Part shown: positions 1 to 10,000 of the stretch, piece after piece | How the letters are laid out: every line of letters begins with the position of its first letter | How positions within the stretch are numbered: the stretch's first letter is position 1 | From: Meconema thalassinum | Taxonomy: Eukaryota; Arthropoda; Insecta; Orthoptera; Tettigoniidae | Direction of reading: 5' to 3' | DNA: 64,000 nucleotides | NCBI GenBank assembly: GCA_946902985.2 | Contig: OX336388.2 | Span: 227,190,467 to 227,254,466 of the forward strand | Translations under genes and position numbers: made by a program | The notes under the pieces: model-generated | What the model was told of the DNA's origin: nothing | The model's database searches: none | The model's input: the letters and a program-made list of their open reading frames with translations, nothing else

Positions 1-435
1 TTCTGGTCCCCCATAACAATCATATTTCTTCCTACCAGCTGCTTCTGCAATTCCTCTTCAAACTCCTCCTTCTCATCAGAGGCCCAGCCTACTTGTGGAG
101 CATACACTTGCACTATTTCTACGGTCTCTCCCCTCAGTGCTACTCTCACTTTCATCATCCTATCACTTATTCTCCTCACTTCTTCTTTTAAACCATCTCG
201 TACTACTACTCCCACTCCATTCCTCTTTCCCTCTTCGTTCCCACTCCAGTACAGTCTATAGCCTTTTCTCAGTTCTCTCCTTCCTTCCCCTTTCCACTTT
301 GTTTCTGCCAATCCCAATAAATCCAACTTCCTTCTTTCCATCATATCCACTATCTCCTCCACCTTCCCCGTCAGCGTTCTTAGGTTTAAAGTTCCAAATC
401 TTAGTCCGTGTGTACAGCCTTGTCGTCGTCTATTA
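1..435 (-). pseudogene. RTE-type LINE, N-terminal endonuclease fragment
   Basis: Read on the minus strand this is an open frame running off the left edge. It encodes the start of an exonuclease-endonuclease-phosphatase (EEP/APE) domain, the target-nicking nuclease of RTE/CR1-type LINEs. Visible motifs in order: GTLNLRTLTGK near the N-terminus, LAETKW with the catalytic glutamate, NGVGVVV, VQVYAPQ and IVMGDQ at the edge, where the family normally has GDFN. I saw no stop in the part present. The rest of the endonuclease and the reverse transcriptase would lie left of the window. I infer an RTE-like clade from the wording of these motifs. The Q after GD may be a polymorphism or decay. Confidence 0.8.
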
Positions 436-691
436 AATCCATCATGTCCGAGGCTCGTTCCACTTTTGGAAGCATTTGGTTTCATCCACTACTGGCTTTC
501 TGGGCCTATCGTAGCTTCACCAGAGCCCTGTTAGCCGTCACTTTTCAGGGTTCCTGTAGGAACTTCACAGCTACCGTAACGGTCCTAAAGCACACAAAGT
601 CCCCACTGTACTTCGCCCCTACAGGTGATTCCCTACTTTGTGCCGTTGCCCGTCTCCCACGACGTGGAAGAGGGGTTGGACTTATGGGAGA
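436..691 (-). mobile_element. 5' leader of the RTE-type LINE
   Basis: GC-richer than its surroundings and directly upstream, on the minus strand, of the endonuclease frame. No coding signal is seen. It ends where Helentron-like sequence begins, so this LINE probably inserted next to or inside that element. The exact end is uncertain by about 10 bases. Confidence 0.5.
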
Positions 692-1660
692 CTTTCGTGT
701 GTACTATGTGTACATAATCAGATATGTCTGAGCGTATTCTTAAGAGCCACCAGGGCTGCCAACTATTAATAAATGCTTTCTCTGTTTATTTCTCTCCCAA
801 TACCAATATATCAGAAAGTATGCAGGGCGACAGCTTTAAACTTTGCACACGTATAGTATCTAATATTCTAGATTAATTTGGAGTAACTAATGTACGTCAG
901 TGCTACCAACATGATTCTAATCCAGCTATCAGATCAACTTTTAAATTCATGTAACTTCTATACTATCAATTCGATTTCAACCAAATGTCGTATGTGCTAT
1001 GTGTACCATAACAGATATGACTATGAGTATTGTTAAGAGCAACCAGGGCTGCCAACTGTTAATAAATGCTTTCTCTATTTTTTTTACCCGAATTTCAATA
1101 TATCAGAAAGTATGCAAGATAACAGCTCTAATCTTTCCACAAGTATAGTACCTGACATTCTAGATTAAGTCGGAGTAACTATTTTAAGTCAGTGCTGCCA
1201 ACATGATTCTAAGCCTGTTGATAGGTCTAATTTTAAAATACATGTAACTTCTATACTAACAAATGGATTTCATCCAAACTTGGCACAACAATAGATCATA
1301 ATATTTCAGATTAGTTCTGGCCAACACATGCATGACATTGTTGCCAAAATAATTTTTCGCGCGCTGATTGATCCAATGTCTAAAAGCATGTAATGTCCAT
1401 GATATCCATTAGACTTCGACAACATTTTGTATTCTGTATCTTAAGAGATGGAACAAAGAATATATTCAGTCACCAGGGCAGCCAACTGTATGGTCTATTA
1501 GGCTACATTATGCCAGGTATATTTCGAAGTATTTAGAAATTCTGATATTACCAACTTGATTTCGTCATTATTCTAGTTAGGTCCATATAGATTAATCATT
1601 GGCATGAATCTTATATTTTAAGAAAAGTAGGCTATTTAATTCGTCACGGAATTTCTTGTT
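692..1660 (+). mobile_element. Helentron-like non-autonomous element, subfamily B, 5'-truncated
   Basis: The 3' end carries the family signature: AAAAGTAGGCT, a hairpin-forming TTCGTCACGGAA segment and CTTGTT at 1655-1660. The interior is tandem: the CCAAC/CCAAA landmark recurs at 759, 906, 1052, 1198 and 1344, a spacing of 146-147 bp, with decay after that. Monomers alternate between CCAACTGTTAATAAATG-like and CCAACATGATTCTAA-like versions. The 5' hairpin and GT-rich part are missing, cut by the RTE-type LINE. No protein is encoded. Same subfamily as 40271-51805 and 59636-61033. Confidence 0.7.
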
Positions 1661-1713
1661 TAATTTGAGATGAATGGACATTGAAGTTATTAAAATTATT
1701 ATTATTATTTATA

Positions 1714-2400
1714 TTATGTCGCTCTATTAATTTAGATTATCCAAATTTCTCTCATGGGTAACCTTAACCCGTTGAGTGCTTCGCCCGTATATAAACGTTG
1801 CTCAAGAACTCCATCATTTCCATATCAGTTAAAGGGCCCAAAATAAAATTATTTCATAAAATCCATAGGCAGGTAACACTTGCTGCTCCTTACTAGCAAA
1901 AAAATTGAACTTCTTTGATCGAAAATCACAACGCGGCGTGAAGAATTTGCTTGTTATTCCGCCATACTTGTTTATATCTCGGATGAACTCCAGTTGTAGA
2001 GAACAGACGTCTACAAAATGGTTTGTCTTTTAATTCCGGAAGCAAAATTCCAAACACAAGTAGTACTACATAATGCCTAATAGATGGCAGAATATACCAC
2101 AGATAAATTCGTTTTTCTTTCTTTTTTGACGTATGGCTTTTAGTATTGGGAGTGTCCGAGGATATGTTCGGCTCGTCAGAGTTTGTAGTTGCTTCTATGC
2201 GGACACCCATGGGGTGAGCTACAAGTAGTATACCGTCGCGTGTGGAGTGTTGTCTGGGGAGGAAAGTGTGATACTCGAAAGCAAGTGGGGAATATATAAA
2301 GAAAAGTTATTGAGTGACGTTATATACGTGCAAAGCACTCAACGGGTTAAGGTTACTCAAGAGAGAAATTTGGTAATTCTAAATTAAGAGAGCCACATAA
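1714..2400. mobile_element. Palindromic TIR element (MITE-like)
   Basis: About 100-bp inverted terminal repeats face each other, at roughly 1714-1812 and 2300-2400. They share TTATGT, GCTCT, AATTTAGA, CCAAATTTCTCTC, GTAACC and TTAACCCGTTGAGTGCTT. A TTAA (1764-1767 and 2347-2350) lies inside both arms directly before CCCGTTGAGTGC. This could mean a 579-bp piggyBac-like insertion (1768-2346) at the centre of an older palindrome, or one element with long arms. No transposase is present. Confidence 0.55.
2129..2222 (-). repeat. SINE 3'-module fragment
   Basis: Starts CGTATGGCTTTTAGT and continues with GGGAGTGTCCGAGG and GTTCGGCTCG. A matching module lies at 55532-55625, and the minus-strand SINE at 12071-12445 shares the CGTATGGC end. 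I read it as the 3' part of a SINE in minus orientation lying inside the palindromic element. Confidence 0.4.
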
Positions 2401-2445
2401 TAATAATGATAATAATAATAATAGTAATAATAATAATAATATAAA
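2395..2445. repeat. (AAT)n microsatellite, imperfect
   Basis: Interrupted AAT/AAC trinucleotide run at the right edge of the TIR element. Confidence 0.8.
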
Positions 2446-2918
2446 TGAGAAAAGCTTGAAAATGATTTCTGACAATAATACTGGGTTCTAAAAGTAATAA
2501 TAATGCAGACTATAGACAAAGGTCCAAAAGAGAGAGATACGGTGTTTGAAAGTTAGAAATTGGACATATTTACTGAATAAATAGTAACAAAATAACCGAA
2601 TAGATCTTCAACATATTAACAATTACAAATACAACTCCACATGGTTCATTGAAATTGAAAGAAGATTTCAAAAACTCTGAAATTAATACAGATACAGAAG
2701 TATCTCTAAAGACAGGATTTTAGGATAGAAAGGAACTAACTACTGAAGGAAAGTGGTCCCAACTAGAAGAAGAAGAAATGTCATAATTTGACACTTAGAT
2801 AACTTATTCGAAAGCAGCCTAATTTTCGAAAATCTCTGTGAAGTGTGGCGCTCTATCAAAATGATATTTGGACTGTTGGAGCAGCTGAGAGCAGAATGCC
2901 AGAATAATAAATCATTCA
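2446..2918. other. Unassigned AT-rich spacer
   Basis: No long reading frame, RNA gene or recognisable repeat seen on either strand. A weak resemblance of 2810-2890 to LINE C-terminal sequence was not strong enough to call. Confidence 0.4.
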
Positions 2919-3072
2919 GGTGTGTGTGTTTGAGTCTTCAGTCTTTTGACTGGTTTGATGCAGCCCTCCATGCCTCCCTGTCCTGAGCTAATCGTTTCAT
3001 CACTACATAGCTACCACACCCTATATCGGAGGCAATCTGTTTAACATACTCTAACCTTGATAATATATTTAT
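2919..3072 (-). mobile_element. RTE-type LINE 3'-end fragment
   Basis: On the minus strand this reads through AGAGTATGTTAAACAGAT, GATGAAACGATTAGCTCAG and a short terminal tail. It matches the segments at 11758-11862 and 33235-33370, which sit at the ends of other RTE-type fragments. Only the last part of the element is present. Confidence 0.6.
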
Positions 3073-3118
3073 TTTCAGGTAGAATCTCATATAAATCTCT
3101 ACTTAGTATTAAATAAAG

Positions 3119-3650
3119 TCCCCGATTCTTGGATGTCACGGGTAATCTCGAGAACCACTGGATGGATTTTGATGCGGTTTTCACCATTCTGTAAAGGATA
3201 TCGCGAGGATGATTTCTGTAGAAAATAATTTATTTATGATCAATGGAAGCCAAGCAGTAACGATATCAGAGAAAAAGTCGAAAAAAAAATCCTGGCGTCC
3301 GTGCGCTTGTTAAGCTTACGCTGGGAAAACCGTTAAAAATATCAATATACATTGATTGTAAGAATTGTTCAGCATGAAAAGTTCTACAAAAGCGTACGCG
3401 AGAGCACATCTCAATCTTCAATACATCGCCAGCTATAAATGTTCATAGATTGGACGGAAGGGGGATTTGTGTTTCATGCACCTCGCCAATCTTAAATTAC
3501 GTCTGACAAGAATTCGTTGCACATGCATCTCCATGATAATATAATTAATAGTCCAGTCAGTGATTTTAACCCATCATGCCGAGGCGTAAAACGGATATTG
3601 GTCGTAGTTCATTGACATCGAAAAGAAGCACTGTTCTCGGGCGAAGCTAG
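3119..3650 (+). mobile_element. Non-autonomous canonical Helitron, about 532 bp
   Basis: Starts with TC followed by a Helitron-like leader (GATTTTGATGCGGTTTTCAC) and ends CTAG followed by T, the canonical Helitron CTRR/T end. The usual GC-rich 3' hairpin is reduced here to CTCGGGCGAAGCTAG. Related copies lie at 28586-29615, 30330-30406 and 57786-58025. The last of these keeps a fuller CCCGGGCGAAG hairpin and also ends CTAG/T. Confidence 0.7.
3576..3650 (+). pseudogene. Residual start of a Helitron Rep/helicase ORF
   Basis: An ATG opens a 24-residue frame beginning MPRRKTDIGR. MPRRKT-K/D-IGR is how many insect Helitron replication-initiator/helicase proteins begin. The frame then runs straight into the 3' end of the element, whose terminal CTAG supplies the TAG stop. 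The body of the protein (Rep HUH nuclease and PIF1-like helicase) is absent, so the element is a deletion derivative of an autonomous Helitron. A parallel stub (MPRRKTVIGR) lies at 57916-57990. The family assignment rests on recall of the N-terminal motif only. Confidence 0.5.
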
Positions 3651-3651
3651 T

Positions 3652-4262
3652 ATAAATATAAATGAAATGAATAACTGAGTGAATAAATGAATGAGTGACA
3701 ACATTTTGATGCTTTTCAGTTGGTCAACACGATTGTATCCAAATGAGATGGGTTGTTCCCTAATCCTGAAAAAAAAACTTGGGATTAATAAATAGGCCTA
3801 CACTTGCAATTTTCTTCAGTATTAAGAAATAAACCATTCGGGCACAATCGTGTTGGACCGACTGAAAAGTATTAAAATGTTGTTTACTATGGCAAAATGG
3901 CTTCAAACACCATAATGAATGAGTGAATGAATGAATGAGTAATGAATGCATGAATGAATTAATGAGTAAATGAAGGAGTAATGAATGGATGAATGAGTAA
4001 ATTAATGAGTAATGAATAGATGAATGAATGAATGAATGAATGAATGAGTGAATAAAAGAATGAGTGAATAAATGAATGAGTAAGGAATGGATGAATGAGT
4101 AAATGAATAAATGAATGAGTAATAAATGAATGGTTGAATGAATGAAATGAGTGCATGAATGAAATTAGTGAATCAATAAATGAACGAGTGAATAAATGAA
4201 TGATTGGATGAATAGATGAAGGAACGGATGGATGGATGAATGAATGAATGAATGAATGAGTT
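3652..4262. repeat. Degenerate ATGA/TGAA tetranucleotide array
   Basis: Long runs of GAATGAATGAATGAGT-type sequence, imperfect, interrupted at 3712-3915. The reading frames over it (SFIHSFIH-type peptides) are translation of the repeat, not genes. Confidence 0.85.
3712..3869. repeat. Inverted repeat embedded in the tetranucleotide array
   Basis: Two arms of about 55 bp, 3712-3769 and 3815-3869, read as inverted copies: CTTTTCAGT-T/C-GGTC, AACACGATTGT, then a decayed end near CCTAATCCTGAA. One arm has a relative at 34850-34915. The loop holds no feature. Confidence 0.55.
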
Positions 4263-4957
4263 ATCATGATATCATCTACTTCTTCAGCTTCTTCTGTCGA
4301 TTTAGTGATGAATGTTACATCTTTCCACTGTAAATATCAACCATATTGTGTTTAGAAGTAAACTAGCCAGTTGTTCCGTTTCCCCACGATCTGATGTCAG
4401 AACTTGTATGAGAATATGGCAAACCTAATCACTCCCCCTTATTCCTGTCTCCTAGAATTAATAATGAAGTACTTACGTCTTGTGTGGTGGCACTGACCAA
4501 GCGCCTTCCTTCAATCTGCGAGGTTGGTATGGCTGATCCCTCGGGTAATCCCAGCTTGCACGTCTTCCCTTAATCCTTTGGTCGCCACATGGACTGCAGT
4601 GGACTGGATAAATGAGGAGGCCAATAAAGTAGCCCGAGGCTTGGCTTTAAGATGGTCCGGTCCGCCTGCCATCCAGAGGTCGCTTCGATCTTCCCCTATA
4701 AACTGTGTGCGGGGGAACACCAGCTGGGATAAGCTCTATTATAGAAGACTTTCCGATAGCCACTTCATTAAGTGGGTTTCCTACTTTGGGGCTCGCACAA
4801 CCACACTGGCACCCAAATTCCTCCTCTGTGGCTTACAAGAGAACCTCCCCTAGTCGATATCGAAATTATTCTGTTGTATTTATTACTGATGAATTTTCAA
4901 ATTAGAATTTAGCTGAAAAAAAATACAAAAATCCCTATTCACATCAAATTGAACCAC
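4263..4957. other. Unassigned region with a modest open frame
   Basis: The plus-strand frame 4524-4853 (109 codons) and a shorter antisense frame overlap. Neither shows a domain I recognise. The DNA is less AT-rich than its surroundings. It could be an old transposon piece or unique sequence. Confidence 0.3.
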
Positions 4958-5240
4958 CTTGGGACGTAGCGACTAGCATTCTTGGTTTTCGCTCTGGAAG
5001 TCCAGGTTCGATTCCAGGTTCTGGCAAGAAATATACTTCGGTTTAACGGCTGGAACGGAGTACACTCAGACCCGTGAGGCAAAACTGCGAGGAGGCGAGT
5101 TTGATTCCCACATCCTTCACCTTGGAGGTTGATTTCTACGGTTTCCCACGCCTACTCCAGGCAATAATTATGGAATTGTTTTTATCATTAACCACGGCTG
5201 CCTCCTACCCTGAATTATCAATACACACACTGATAAAGCC
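4958..5240 (+). mobile_element. tRNA-derived SINE
   Basis: The head shows an A-box-like TAGCGACTAGCATTCTTGG (4967-4985) and a clear B box GGTTCGATTCC (5005-5015), the internal pol III promoter of a tRNA. A non-tRNA body follows. It cannot be a tRNA gene because the cloverleaf is not completed and no CCA-proximal acceptor pairing is seen. The 3' boundary is approximate. Confidence 0.6.
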
Positions 5241-5390
5241 ATCACAGTAACACAGGCCATTAGACCAGTGATGGACGAAGCAAAGAGGATATAAAAATTA
5301 GGTCGGCACAGGCAAGTAAAGGATTTCTACAATAAAAGAAATCTGTTGACATCAAATATACCGATATAAAAAGTCAAATATCTAAAACAA
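5241..5390 (+). mobile_element. RTE-type LINE fragment (post-RT region)
   Basis: Contains AGTGATGGACGAAGC and AGAAATCTGTTGACATC, matching 32150-32240, where the frame reads TSDGRSEEDLKSRLAQ. That wording is typical of the region after the reverse transcriptase in RTE LINEs. In-frame stops show it is dead. Confidence 0.6.
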
Positions 5391-5888
5391 AAGCAAAGCA
5401 AAAAGCAACAAGCGGAAAACAAAAGCACAAACACGAATACAAAAAAAACTCAAAACAAAAACAAAAGAAGAAAAACAAAAACACCAAACAAAATCAAACA
5501 CCGGAAACAAAAAAATCAAAAACAAAACAAAACCAAAAACTGAAAAAAAACACAAAACAATAACATAACCAAAATATAAAATACAAAACAAAAATCAAAA
5601 CAATCAAAACAAAAACAAGAAAATTAAAAAAACACAAAATAAAACCAAAACCACAAATAAAACAACAAAAGCAAAATAAAAAGCCATAAAACACAAAACA
5701 AAACACAAAAATTAAAAACAAAGCCAAGCAAAAACAATACAAATGCACGAATCAAAAATGAAAAGCAAAATCGAAAGCAAAACAAAAAAATCAATTACGA
5801 AACCATAAACAAAGAAACAGGAAGCAGAAACAAAAACAAAAATAAAAGTTAAGACAAACAAAGAACACAATGCACAAACCAATAAAAT
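5391..5888. repeat. C/A-only low-complexity tract
   Basis: Nearly 500 bases of AAAAC/CAAAA-type sequence with very few T or G on the plus strand. Long minus-strand frames rich in F, C, V and L are artefacts of this composition. It abuts the next element. Confidence 0.8.
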
Positions 5889-6988
5889 AACAAGTAGTTC
5901 CGTGAAGAACTATACAGCCTATTTTCATATATCCTACTTATTTTAACTGCCACTATCAACATACAGAATTTCAGTTTGATTGCTGTAGCAGATTCGTAGA
6001 TATTGAGAATCGACTAAATATTTTGGATGGTCGCCATGTTGGATTGTTAAATGTATAGGCCATAGAGTCATGTACCATTAAAGGAAAATTATTTCGTAGG
6101 TTCATTATTCAAACTTTCACTTCGATCTCATGATTACGACACAAGAAATATAACTTAATATTAAAATTCGCACAGCCGCCATCTTGAGGTTATGTAAACA
6201 ATTGAACTAAATTAGATACCACTGCATTACAATGTGTCTTAACAATTCCTGTACCAAGTTTCAATGCGTTTGGATAATTAAATCGCGAGAAAGGTCTATT
6301 TAAAATTTTCAACTTCGCTTGGCCGCCATTTTCGTTTTGTAGTTAACCGGTTTTTGAAGGTCTTATAGATGAACTTCCAGTAGTGCCCATTATCTCCGTA
6401 CAAAATTTCAGGGTGATACCGCTGATAGTTTCAGAGATATAGAATGCCGGTGAAATATTTTGCACAGCCGCCATCTTGTGGTTATGTAAACAATTGAACG
6501 AAGTTAGATGTCGGTGCATTACAATGTGTATAAACATATACTGTACCAAGTTTTATTGCGTTTGGTTTGTTAAATCACGAGAATCATCTATTTAGACGTC
6601 GCAATTCGCTTGGCCGCCATGTTGGTTTTGTAGTTACCAGATTTTCAAGAGTCACATAAGTGAACTTCTAGTAGTTCCATTTATAACCGGAAAAAATTCC
6701 AGGGTGATATCGGTAATAGTTTCGGAGATATTAATTGCTGGTGTAATATTTCGCACAGCCGCCATGATGGATTGGTGAGACGTAACACAATTTGAAGGGC
6801 ACGGTCAGGGTCACCCGGAATAGTGCTATGAACTTACCGAGTTTCATTGAAATCGCCCCAGCCGTTTAGAATTTATTAGGGGGGACACACACACAACTCA
6901 CACACACACACACACACACTCACACACACACGGGCAAAAGGTGATCTCATAAGCCTATTTTTTTTTCAAAATTCAAAACACGCTAAAA
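5889..6988 (-). mobile_element. Helentron-like element, subfamily A (minus)
   Basis: On the plus strand it opens with the inverted 3' end AACAAGTAGTTCCGTGAAGAACTA followed by CAGCCTATTTTC. It closes with a CA-rich stretch, GGTGATCTCATAAGCCTATTT and a decayed hairpin. The ATGGCGGC motif (as GCCGCCAT on plus) or a close variant recurs with its CAT at 6035, 6180, 6327, 6472, 6618 and 6763, spacings of 145-147 bp. Two monomer types alternate. No coding capacity. Same subfamily as 13187-14422 and 62251-63768. Confidence 0.75.
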
Positions 6989-7022
6989 ATAAAAAACAAA
7001 ACCACATAAATACAAAATCCAA

Positions 7023-7061
7023 ACAAACAAGTAGTTCCGTGAATAACTGACGCAGTATTTT
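7023..7061 (-). mobile_element. Helentron-like 3'-end fragment
   Basis: AACAAGTAGTTCCGTGAA matches the 3' end of the neighbouring element exactly, then the match decays into the LINE leader. Probably the stump of an element into which the LINE at 7062 inserted. Confidence 0.5.
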
Positions 7062-10000
7062 CGTGGCGTGGTATTTGCTGTATTTCCCTGGTTTTCTTTT
7101 ATATAATGGCTCCAGGAATTAACCTGGGGGGAGTCCTTGTGGCTCCGGGCAAATGGGAGTGAAATGCGTCGTTGCCAGACATCTGCAACATAACATATTG
7201 GATTCAGCAAGAGAATCCAACTAGCCTCTTTCACTCCAACTCCAGCACATAACCTACAAGAGGTGTCCCTGTTAAGCTGAGCAACCCAGTGGAAGGTTGG
7301 GTAATCAATCCCAGCGGGAAGCTGGGTCAGTGAGCCGATCAGTGCTGGGGGCTTCAAGGCTTACAACCTTGATAGTTAACAATTCGTTACCTGCGGGTAA
7401 CCACCCTAAACACTTTTTCTTATCTCTTGCAACATGAAGAAAACGAATAACGGTAAAACTACCCCAGGTGGTACAACATTTAGAAAATCCACCCCTGCCG
7501 TTGGTGGGGCAAGCAAGCCTTCGGAGTCTGGGGAGCTTGCACTTTCATGTGAAACTAAGAAACGTTTTAAATATTTGGCAACCATCAACATCAACTCCCT
7601 CCTTAAGACAGGAAAACTAAAACATACATTAGATGTTTTAAATGACCACAATATCCTGATAACTGCCCTACAAGAGACCAGATTCTTGGATGACGAGCCA
7701 ATCGAATCACAGGGATACAGGATCTACAAAGGGCAGCCAGGTGAAAGAGTGATGAAGAATGTGCCTCACTTGGGTACAGGCTTCATAGTCAACAACAAAA
7801 TGATCAACTCCATAATCTCCTTTTCATCTCCAAATGGCAGAATGTCCACTATAGCCTTCAGAACTCTCAACAAAGCATACACAATTGTTAATTTTCATGC
7901 ACCTACTAATGACACCAATAGGAAAGATATTGAGAGTGTGGAAAACTTCTGGAGGGTACTCGAAGAGACAATGGACCGGATTCCAAAGCACCATGTAACT
8001 ATTTTAATGGGGGACTTTAACGCTCAGATTGGTAGAGAACGGAAATTTCAGGCCATAGTTGGAGAATATCCAGCACACAAGAGGACCAACAGGAATGGAG
8101 AAAGGCTGATTGATCTGTGCAGAAATTACAACTTAGTCCTCAAATCTACAGCTTTCAAACGCCTTCCTAGAAAAGCTATGACGTGGAGATGTCCTAATCC
8201 CATGCTTGGGGAATTCCAACTAGATCATGTAGCCATTAGTAGAAGGAACAACCAGGAAATATTAAATGTCAAAGTATTGAGAAGTGCGAACATTGACTCG
8301 GATCATTATCTTTCTTTGATCAAAACCAATTTCATCCCTCTTAAAACAAGCAGAGGAATCCATTGCATCAAGTCGCGAATTCCAAGGTTCAATCCATCTA
8401 AGCTGAGAGACAGTGATGACTTCACCAAGACCCTAGCTAAGAACAAGGAAAAGAAGGACTGGCCCCAACTACAGAAGGCACTAGTAGATGCGGCGACAAT
8501 AACTATCCCGGCAGTCAGAAAGAATAAACATCCGTGGTGGACAGCTACATGTGACAAGGCAATAGAAGAGAGAAAACAAGCATGGCTGAAATGGAACCGT
8601 AATAAAAGTGTGGACAATCATGATAATTTCTTAGAAATTCGTAAAACTACTGCCAACATTATCAGAACAAGCAAGAGGCAGCATAATAAGGATATCATTA
8701 ACCAGGCAGAGATGGATTTCCAGCGGAACAACAATAGAGACTTCTACCAGGCTTTTAAATCACAAATAACACCCTATTCAGCTCCTACACTTCACCTTCG
8801 GGGAGCTGACGGAGATCTGAAACTGAACAATGAGGAGTGCACCACAGCCTTAGCAGAGTATTTCAGCGACCTTCTTAACTCCGAGGAACCCATGGAAAAG
8901 CTACCTTTTGAACCCAAGAACGTTGCTAAGCCACACTCTTTCCCTCCAACAAAGGAAGAGATCCAGAAAGTCATTTCCGAATTAAAGTCCAATAAAGCAG
9001 CAGGCGAAGATGGGATCATTGCAGAGCTCTGGAAGTATGCTGACGAGGAGTCGATACAGAGTATCCATGACATCATATCTAACGTCTGGTTGACAGAACA
9101 ATTACCTAGTGACTGGACCTCAGCTATCATTCACCCACTACATAAAAAAGGTGACAAATCAGATCTCAACAACTACAGAGGGATTTCCCTGGTATCAGTG
9201 ACATACAAGATACTCTCCAAAGTATTGCTCACAAGAGTAGAGGTTCAACTGGATTCCTGCATTGGAGAGTACCAAGCTGGGTTTCGAAAGTCAAGGTCAT
9301 GCACCGAACAGATTCTGAATCTCAAAACCATTCTCACGTACAAAAATCTAAGTGCCTCACCTTATGTTGCAATTTTCGTTGACTTCCAAAAAGCATACGA
9401 CTCAGTAGATAGAGAGTCACTCTTTGAGACACTGACTGAATTGGGGCTAGATAAAAAGACCCTGAATCTAGTGAAAGCGACTCTCACTAACACCACAGTC
9501 AAAGTCAAATTCAGAGGGGAACTGTCCAAGAGCTTCGAGGTCAGAACTGGTGTTAGACAAGGGGATGGCTTGTCTCCGATCCTCTTCAATTGCCTACTAG
9601 AAAAAGTAATTCGTGAGTGGACGAAAACTCTGAAGGATGATTCTGGATTAAGAATAGGCTACAAGAAAGACAAGTTAACAGTCCCCTGTTTAGCCTTTGC
9701 AGACGACCTTGCACTCCTAGCGTCCAGTGTGGAGGAAGCTAACCATCAACTATCCTCTCTGAACTATATAGCAGCTAAAGTAGGCTTAAAGATCGCCATC
9801 AACAAAACACAGTTTATCAGCAACATCAGAGATGCGCCCGAGTCAATCCCACTGGGGGACAAAGTAGTACAAAGGACTAACTCCTTCAAATACCTAGGAG
9901 AATGGATAAACCCAAACATCAATGAAGACCTGGCCATGAACGACAGATGCATCAAACTGGAGAGAGCCTACCACCTATGCAAGAATATGTACAAATCAAA

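Noticed and set aside
3959..4267. Minus-strand protein rich in H, S, F and I
   Set aside because: Translation of the ATGA/TGAA tetranucleotide array.
4524..4853. Host or retroelement protein of 109 residues
   Set aside because: No motif recognised and an antisense frame of similar size overlaps; left as unassigned.
4958..5240. tRNA gene
   Set aside because: A and B boxes are present, but no complete cloverleaf; SINE head instead. The same applies to 59065-59400 and 12071-12445.
5382..5748. Minus-strand membrane-like proteins rich in F, C, V and L
   Set aside because: Artefact of the C/A-only tract; reading TTTTG repeats gives hydrophobic residues.
8306..8617. Minus-strand proteins inside the intact LINE
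   Set aside because: Antisense shadows of the 1056-residue polyprotein frame.
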